Source: JBBPYC01 sp965218765 (GTDB lineage: Bacteria > Pseudomonadota > Gammaproteobacteria > Burkholderiales > Burkholderiaceae_C). Taken from it: 64,000 nt of DNA. The notes beneath the pieces were generated by a model that was given only the letters and a program-made list of their open reading frames with translations, was not told the DNA's origin and made no database searches. A program made the translations under genes and the position numbers. Below, piece by piece: positions 58,873 to 64,000 of the stretch (positions within the stretch are counted from its first letter, which is position 1; each line of letters opens with the position of its first letter). Location: positions 1,116,001 to 1,180,000 of the forward strand of contig CBDCLU010000002.1 in NCBI GenBank assembly GCA_965218765.1, read 5' to 3'.

Positions 58873-59673
58873 ATGGACCCCAACACGCTCAATCGCCTCG
58901 ACCCGCACGCCATCTGGCTGTTCCTGTCCACCCGTGGTGTCGACCTGGGCCTGAAACTGCTCGGCGCGATTGCGATCTGGGTGATCGGCCGCTGGCTGAT
59001 CGGCCTGGCGCGCACGGTCGCCTCGCGCACTTTGCTACGCGCGGGCCGCGTCGATGCGACGTTGTCGGCGTATCTGGTGTCGTTCCTGTCGGGCGGTCTC
59101 ACGGTGCTGCTGATCCTCGCGATCCTGAACGTGTTCGGCGTGCAGACCACGTCGTTCGCGGCGCTGCTGGCCGGCGTGGGCCTGGCGATCGGCACGGCCT
59201 GGGGCGGACTGATGGCGCACTTCGCCGCGGGCATCTTCATGCAGGTGCTTCGGCCTTACCGCGTCGGCGACCACATCAACGCGGGCGGCAGCGATGGCCG
59301 GGTCGAGCAGCTCGGGCTGTTTTTCACCACCATCGTGACCGAGCAGAACGTGCGCACCACGGTCGGCAACAACAAGGTGTTTGCGAGCAACATCGAGAAC
59401 TTCAGCGCGCTGCCGTACCGGCGCGTGGACTGCGCGGCCAAGGTGCCGGCCGGCATGGCGGTGGAGGATGCGATCACACGGTTGCGCGCGGCCATCGCCG
59501 CGGTCGCGAATGTGAAGGCAGAGCCGCCGCCGGAAGTCGCGCTGCTCGAATACGTGCCCGATGCGTCCAGGCTCGTGGTGCGGCCATATGCGCACACCGA
59601 TCACTACTGGCAGGTGTACTTCGACACGCAGCAGGCGATTGCCGACACGCTGACACCTGTACCTGCGCCCTGA
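58873..59673 (+). CDS. MscS-family mechanosensitive channel (second copy)
   Basis: Predicted 266 aa channel. Two helices (about 20-45 and 65-90) precede the pore helix LLAGVGLAIGTAWGGLMAHFAAG, followed by LRPYRVGDHINAGGSDGRVEQ and VGNNKVFASNIENFS in the beta domain. It is a compact three-helix MscS with a standard C-terminal alpha/beta domain. It begins 67 bases from the divergent glycosylase gene and converges with the MFS gene. It is only distantly similar to the first MscS protein, encoded at 25144. Confidence 0.9.
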   Translation: MDPNTLNRLDPHAIWLFLSTRGVDLGLKLLGAIAIWVIGRWLIGLARTVASRTLLRAGRVDATLSAYLVSFLSGGLTVLLILAILNVFGVQTTSFAALLAGVGLAIGTAWGGLMAHFAAGIFMQVLRPYRVGDHINAGGSDGRVEQLGLFFTTIVTEQNVRTTVGNNKVFASNIENFSALPYRRVDCAAKVPAGMAVEDAITRLRAAIAAVANVKAEPPPEVALLEYVPDASRLVVRPYAHTDHYWQVYFDTQQAIADTLTPVPAP

Positions 59674-59700
59674 TTGATTCGCGCGCTACGCGAGCCGTTG

Positions 59701-60933
59701 TCAGGCCCGCGCGGTGCTCGCACCCACCTGGGGAAAGCGCCAGCGCAGCAGCAGCCAGGCGCCCAGGCCGATCGTCATCAGCCCGGCGGACGTGAGCGCA
59801 AGCTGCCGCGTGGAATCCATCACCAGCGGCGCCAGCACGCCCGCGGCCAGCCCGTTGGCCAGCGCACCGACGAACGCCTGCATCGAAGACGCCATGCCGC
59901 GCCGGTTCGGGTGCAGATCGAGCACCAGCAACGTGACCACCGGCGTCATCAGCGCCCAGCCGAACGAGTACAGCGCGATCGGCAGCAGCGCCCAGCCCGC
60001 GTGCGGCACCCACACGCTGTTGGCCACCACGTTGAGCAGCGACACCGTCAGCATCACGTAAAAACCGCGCTGGATCTGCGCTTTCGGCGTGACGCGGCCG
60101 GCGAGCCGCCCGCTGAGCCAGGCGCCGCTCATGATGCCGCCGATGATCAGCAAAAAAAGCCAGAAGAACTGCGTGGGCGCAAGCGCCAGGTGCCGGCCCA
60201 GAAAAACCGGCGCCGCCATCACGTAGAGGAACATGCCGTTGAACGGCACGCCGCTGGCCAGCGCGAGCAGCAGAAAGCGCGGGCTGGTCGCCAGTTCGCG
60301 GTAGCCGCGCAGCAGATTGCCGGCGTTGAACGGCTGGCGCTCGGGCGCATACAGCGTCTCCGGCAGCAGCCGCGCGTTCGCGATCCACAGCAGCGCGCCG
60401 ACGCCGCTCAAAAACCAGAACACCGCGGCCCAGCCCCACCAGACCGACAGCCAGCCGCCAACGACCGGCGCGATCGCCGGGGCGACGCCGAAATACAAGG
60501 TCACCAGGCTCATCATGCGCTGGGCATCGGCCGGGGAAAACATGTCGCGGATCACCGCCCGCGACACCACGATGCCGGCGCCGGTGGACAGGCCCTGCAG
60601 CGCGCGAAAGCCGATCAGCTGCGCGGCGTTCGTCGACAGCGCACAGCCGATCGACGCCAGCGTGAACACCGCGACGCCCCAGAGCACCACGGGGCGGCGC
60701 CCGAAGCTGTCCGACAGCGCGCCGTGGAACAGGCTCATGAACGCAAAGCCGAACAGATAAGCCGACAGCGTCTGCTGCATCTGCACCGGGGTGGCGGCCA
60801 GATCGCGCGCAATGCCGTCGAACGCGGGCAGATAGGTGTCGATCGAGAACGGCCCGAGCATGCCGAGCAGCGCCAGCAACAAGGCCAGACCCGAGCGCGA
60901 ATGGCGCCACAGTTGGGCAGCGTTCGGGTTCAT
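59701..60933 (-). CDS. MFS transporter of the Bcr/CflA drug-resistance type
   Basis: Predicted 410 aa, twelve helices. LLLALLGMLGPFSIDTYLPAF is the typical Bcr/CflA opening, and LSDSFGRRPVVLWG is the MFS loop 2-3 motif. TGAGIVVSRAVIRDMFS is the further family block in helix 4-5. It would export small lipophilic compounds or sulfonamides with proton antiport; the exact substrate is unknown. The ATG at 60933 is used; the frame extends further upstream without a better start. Confidence 0.9.
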   Translation of the reverse strand: MNPNAAQLWRHSRSGLALLLALLGMLGPFSIDTYLPAFDGIARDLAATPVQMQQTLSAYLFGFAFMSLFHGALSDSFGRRPVVLWGVAVFTLASIGCALSTNAAQLIGFRALQGLSTGAGIVVSRAVIRDMFSPADAQRMMSLVTLYFGVAPAIAPVVGGWLSVWWGWAAVFWFLSGVGALLWIANARLLPETLYAPERQPFNAGNLLRGYRELATSPRFLLLALASGVPFNGMFLYVMAAPVFLGRHLALAPTQFFWLFLLIIGGIMSGAWLSGRLAGRVTPKAQIQRGFYVMLTVSLLNVVANSVWVPHAGWALLPIALYSFGWALMTPVVTLLVLDLHPNRRGMASSMQAFVGALANGLAAGVLAPLVMDSTRQLALTSAGLMTIGLGAWLLLRWRFPQVGASTARA

Positions 60934-61102
60934 GCGCGGGCCGCCGAAGGTGATTGGGCCTGCGCGTGGGCGGACGCGGATCGACGGGAGGAAACAACAA
61001 GCGGGACGCGGCCGGAAGACGTGATCAAGGTGGAGGTCAATGCTGGCAAACGGGTATTTTCCCCATAACCATCTGCGGCCTACCCGGGTTAGAGTGCGCC
61101 CG

Positions 61103-61122
61103 AGGGCCGGCTGGCCCTTTTT
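61103..61122 (+). terminator. Terminator-like hairpin in the leader of dctP
   Basis: GGGCC-GGCT-GGCCC (61104-61117) is a five-base GC stem with a four-base loop, immediately followed by TTTTT. It lies 38 bases upstream of the dctP start codon and about 170 bases from the divergent MFS start, where no plus-strand gene ends. That makes it a possible attenuator of dctP rather than the end of another transcript. Confidence 0.5.
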
Positions 61123-61159
61123 CCTTGGCCCCGCTTTTTCAAATACCGAGACCCGACCG

Positions 61160-62146
61160 ATGAAACTCAATCTGCTCGCCACCGCCGTGGCCTTCACCCT
61201 TGCCGCTGCCGGCAGTGCGTTTGCGGCACCGATCGTGATCAAGTACAGCCACGTGGTGGCCGACCAGACGCCGAAAGGCCAGGCCGCGCTGAAATTCAAG
61301 GAGCTGGCCGAGAAAAAACTGCCCGGCAAGGTCGAGGTGCAGGTGTTCCCGAACAGCCAGTTGTTCGGTGACGGCAAGGAGATGGAGGCGCTGCTGCTCG
61401 GCGACGTGCAGGTGATTGCGCCGTCGCTTGCCAAGTTCGGCAAATACACGCCCAAGCTGCAGGTGTTCGACCTGCCGTTCCTGTTCGACGACACGGAAGC
61501 GGTGGACCGTTTTCAGGACGGCACCAAAGGCCAGGAGCTGCTGGACTCGATGAGCAAGAAAGGCATCAAGGGCCTGGGCTACATCCACAACGGCATGAAG
61601 CAGCTGTCGGCCAACAGGGCGCTCAGGAAACCCGAAGACGCCAAAGGCCTGAAGTTCCGCATCCAGAGCTCGGACGTGCTCGAAGCGCAGTTCAAGGCGC
61701 TCGGCGCGAACCCGCAGAAGCTCGCGTTCTCCGAGGTCTATCAGGCGTTGCAGTCGGGCGTGGTGGACGGCCAGGAAAACACCTGGTCGAACATCTACAC
61801 GCAGAAGTTCTATGAGGTGCAGAAATACACCACCGAGAGCAACCACGGCGTGATCGACTACATGGTGATCGTGAATGCGAACTGGTGGAAAGGCCTGCCC
61901 GCCGACGTGCGCACAGGCCTGAACGAAGCGATGGTGGAATCGATCAAGTACGGCAACAAGGTCGCAGGCGACGAGGACAAGGCCGCGCGCCAGAAAATCG
62001 CCGACTCCAAGCAGACCGAGATGATCAAGCTGACCAAGGCGGAGCTGAAGCCGTGGCGCGAGGCGATGAAGCCGGTCTGGAAGAAGTTCGAAGGCGAGAT
62101 CGGCAAGGACATCATCGACGCTGCAGAAAAATCGAACGCGCCGTGA
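61160..62146 (+). CDS. dctP: TRAP transporter substrate-binding protein (DctP), without DctQM
   Basis: Predicted 328 aa receptor. The signal peptide ends at residue 22 (GSAFAA). The mature part has KYSHVVADQTPKGQAALKFKELAEKK, FPNSQLFGDGKEMEALLLGDVQ and SEVYQALQSGVVDGQENTW, the C4-dicarboxylate DctP pattern, with the conserved Arg in GLKFRIQSS. No permease genes follow in the window; the next gene encodes a hydratase-like protein. The receptor must use DctQM encoded elsewhere, or the genes were separated. Its 226-base leader holds a terminator-like hairpin. Confidence 0.92.
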   Translation: MKLNLLATAVAFTLAAAGSAFAAPIVIKYSHVVADQTPKGQAALKFKELAEKKLPGKVEVQVFPNSQLFGDGKEMEALLLGDVQVIAPSLAKFGKYTPKLQVFDLPFLFDDTEAVDRFQDGTKGQELLDSMSKKGIKGLGYIHNGMKQLSANRALRKPEDAKGLKFRIQSSDVLEAQFKALGANPQKLAFSEVYQALQSGVVDGQENTWSNIYTQKFYEVQKYTTESNHGVIDYMVIVNANWWKGLPADVRTGLNEAMVESIKYGNKVAGDEDKAARQKIADSKQTEMIKLTKAELKPWREAMKPVWKKFEGEIGKDIIDAAEKSNAP

Positions 62147-62223
62147 TGTGATGGTCCGGGCGGTGATCGGCATTGCCGTGCAAACTGGTGCCCTTTCGTA
62201 GACAGGCATCGGACACCACCGTC

Positions 62224-63123
62224 ATGAGTACCAGGTCGAATCACGCCGCTGCGTCGGCTGCCGTTGACGCCGCACCATCGCTCGATCATCTGCGCGACTG
62301 GGTCGGCAAGACCGAGCGCCGCAGCGACGTCATCACGGCGGCGCCGCTGGCAGGCCTCATCGCGACGCTCGATCGCAGCACCGACGCAGCCCCGTGCACC
62401 GGCACCGCACTGCCGCCGCTCGCCCACTGGCTCTACTTTCTGCCGCAGGCGCCGCAGCACGAAATCGGCGCCGACGGCCACCCGAAACGCGGCGGGTTCT
62501 TGCCGCCGGTGCCGCTGCCGCGCCGCATGTGGGCCGGCGGGCGGCTGCGTTTCGAGCAGCCCCTGCATGTCGGCGACGAAGCCGTGCGCACGTCCACGAT
62601 CGACAAGGTCGAGGTCAAGCAGGGCCGCAGCGGCACGCTCGTGTTCGTGACCGTGCGCCATGACGTCAGCGTGGCCGGCAGGACCGCGCTCTCCGAAGCG
62701 CATGACATCGTCTATCGCGACAACCCCCAGCCGGGCACCGCACCGCCGACCCCGGCGGACGCGCCGACCGATGAAGCTTTCAGCCGCCCGATCGTGCCGG
62801 ACCCGGTGCTGCTGTTCCGCTACTCCGCGCTGACCTTCAACGGCCACCGCATCCATTACGACCGCCCTTATGTGACCGAAATGGAAGGCTATCCGGGCCT
62901 GATCGTGCATGGCCCGCTGATTGCCACGTTGCTGGTCGATCTGGTGCGGCGCGAGGTGCCGGGCACGGATATTCGCGCATTCGACTTCAAGGCCGCCAGC
63001 CCGCTGTTCGACATCGACCCGTTCACCGTCTGCGGCAGGCGTGAAGCCGACGGCCGCGTTGCGTTATGGGCACGCAACCACGAAGGCAAGCTGGCGATGC
63101 AGGCAACTGCCGAACTGGCCTGA
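62224..63123 (+). CDS. HTD2/FAS1-like hydratase (mesaconyl-C4-CoA hydratase-like)
   Basis: Predicted 299 aa double-hotdog-fold protein. The N-terminal half has LRDWVGKTERRSDVITAAPL and PPLAHWLYFLPQ, typical of the HTD2 group; the C-terminal half has FRYSALTFNGHRIHYDRPYVTEMEGYPGLIVHGPLIATLL, a hydratase motif with the catalytic Asp/His region. Related enzymes hydrate mesaconyl-C4-CoA or itaconyl-CoA-type substrates. It is 37 bases before an acyl-CoA dehydrogenase gene, which fits degradation of a branched dicarboxylic acid via CoA thioesters. Confidence 0.83.
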   Translation: MSTRSNHAAASAAVDAAPSLDHLRDWVGKTERRSDVITAAPLAGLIATLDRSTDAAPCTGTALPPLAHWLYFLPQAPQHEIGADGHPKRGGFLPPVPLPRRMWAGGRLRFEQPLHVGDEAVRTSTIDKVEVKQGRSGTLVFVTVRHDVSVAGRTALSEAHDIVYRDNPQPGTAPPTPADAPTDEAFSRPIVPDPVLLFRYSALTFNGHRIHYDRPYVTEMEGYPGLIVHGPLIATLLVDLVRREVPGTDIRAFDFKAASPLFDIDPFTVCGRREADGRVALWARNHEGKLAMQATAELA

Positions 63124-63160
63124 TCCGTCCCGAGCCGACCAATCGACGAAACACAGCCCC

Positions 63161-64000
63161 ATGCTGAAGACCGCCACCGACGAATACCAGGACATCCGCG
63201 ACGCCGTGCGCGCGCTGTGCGCCGAGTTTCCGGATGAATACCACCGCAAGATCGATGAGCAGCGCGGCTATCCGACAAGCTTCGTCGACGCGCTGACCAA
63301 AGCCGGCTGGCTCGCCGCAATGATCCCGGTCGACTACGGCGGCTCGGGCCTCGGCCTGGGGGAGGCGACCGTGGTGATGGAGGAGATCAACCGCGCAGGC
63401 GGCAACTCGGGCGCGTGCCACGGGCAGATGTACAACATGGGCACCCTGCTGCGGCACGGGTCGGAGGCGCAAAAGCAGCTCTACCTGCCGAAGATCGCCA
63501 GCGGCGAATGGCGGCTCCAGTCGATGGGCGTGACCGAGCCGAGCACCGGCACCGACACCACCAAGATCAAGACCACGGCCGTCAAAAAAGGGGATCGCTA
63601 CGTCATCAATGGCCAGAAAGTCTGGATCAGCCGCGTGCAGCACTCGGACTGGATGATCCTGCTCGCGCGCACCACGCCGCTTGCCGACGTGAAGAAGAAG
63701 TCCGAAGGCATGTCGATCTTCATGGTCGATCTGCGGCAGGCGGAAAAAAGCGGCCTGACCGTGCGCCCGATCCCGAACATGGTGAACCACGAAACCAACG
63801 AGCTGTTCTTCGAGAACCTCGAGATCCCGGCCGAGAACCTGATCGGCGAGGAAGGAAAAGGCTTCAAATACATCCTCGACGGCCTGAATGCCGAGCGCAC
63901 CTTGATCGCGGCCGAATGCATCGGCGACGGCTACTGGTTCATCGACCGGGTCACGAAATACGTCGGCGAGCGCGTCGTGTTCGGCCGCCCGATCGGGCAG
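63161..64000 (+). CDS. Acyl-CoA dehydrogenase (C-terminal part beyond the window)
   Basis: First 280 codons of an acyl-CoA dehydrogenase, open to the right edge. Visible are the N-terminal helical domain (to about 115), the FAD-contacting LQSMGVTEPSTGTDTTKIKTTA block (about 122-143) and YVINGQKVWISRVQHSDW in the beta domain, then NELFFENLEIPAENLIGEEGKGFKYILDGLNAERTLIAAE opening the C-terminal helices. The catalytic Glu lies beyond the edge. It probably acts with the hydratase encoded just upstream. Confidence 0.93.
   Translation, partial: MLKTATDEYQDIRDAVRALCAEFPDEYHRKIDEQRGYPTSFVDALTKAGWLAAMIPVDYGGSGLGLGEATVVMEEINRAGGNSGACHGQMYNMGTLLRHGSEAQKQLYLPKIASGEWRLQSMGVTEPSTGTDTTKIKTTAVKKGDRYVINGQKVWISRVQHSDWMILLARTTPLADVKKKSEGMSIFMVDLRQAEKSGLTVRPIPNMVNHETNELFFENLEIPAENLIGEEGKGFKYILDGLNAERTLIAAECIGDGYWFIDRVTKYVGERVVFGRPIGQ

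Overview
This 64 kb window is high-GC DNA from a betaproteobacterium of the order Burkholderiales, most likely the family Comamonadaceae. The reasons are the ribF-ileS-lspA order, Bug/TctC-type receptors, a SorAB sulfite dehydrogenase, and several degenerate ~60 bp intergenic elements of a kind I recall from Comamonadaceae genomes. The family call is inference. I see no rRNA, tRNA, CRISPR array, insertion sequence or prophage. Nearly all of the window is coding.

Layout. 1-2047: the 5' end of a dipeptide/oligopeptide ABC transporter operon (dppB, dppC, start of dppD; minus strand), preceded by an HNH nuclease gene. 2844-8060: ribF, then the tightly packed ileS-lspA-DUF1439 lipoprotein run. 8104-11658: a Na/Pi cotransporter-like protein, a quinone oxidoreductase and a glucose-dehydrogenase-like SDR that converges on a GH15 glycosidase (to 13511). 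13694-23667: a LacI regulator divergent from a compact operon of cytoplasmic-looking sulfatase, sugar ABC transporter (binding protein, two permeases, ATPase), zinc alcohol dehydrogenase, YihV-like PfkB kinase and LacD-type aldolase. This is the best candidate in the window for an undescribed catabolic system, probably for a sulfated sugar or sugar derivative. 23846-25968: an unrecognised protein paired with an MscS channel. 25969-26786: a non-coding stretch of serial and nested inverted repeats.

26787-31897: a PepSY / COG4705 / cytochrome b561-like / COG4705 / two-component-system locus. Its first three genes carry lesions (an in-frame amber codon, a 54 bp in-frame duplication, and a frameshift plus a ~160 bp tandem duplication), whereas its last three look intact. 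32089-42118: an EamA exporter, SorAB, an AI-2E family protein with a long C-terminal extension, and a response regulator with a hybrid CHASE3-type histidine kinase. 39935-49515: an aldarate (glucarate/galactarate) catabolism region with an HpaI/GarL-type aldolase, gudD, a TctC receptor and a full TRAP transporter on the minus strand, and a Gfo/Idh/MocA oxidoreductase and garD on the plus strand.

49584-64000: two small secreted proteins, an SDR lacking the usual Tyr/Lys pair, a second EamA exporter, tctBA without an adjacent tctC, a PilB/GspE-like ATPase next to a spermidine-synthase-like protein, a VapBC toxin-antitoxin pair, a mismatch-type DNA glycosylase, a second MscS channel, a Bcr/CflA-type MFS exporter, a lone DctP with a terminator-like hairpin in its leader, an HTD2-like hydratase, and an acyl-CoA dehydrogenase cut by the window end.

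All functional calls rest on reading translated sequence and remembered family motifs. No database search was run.
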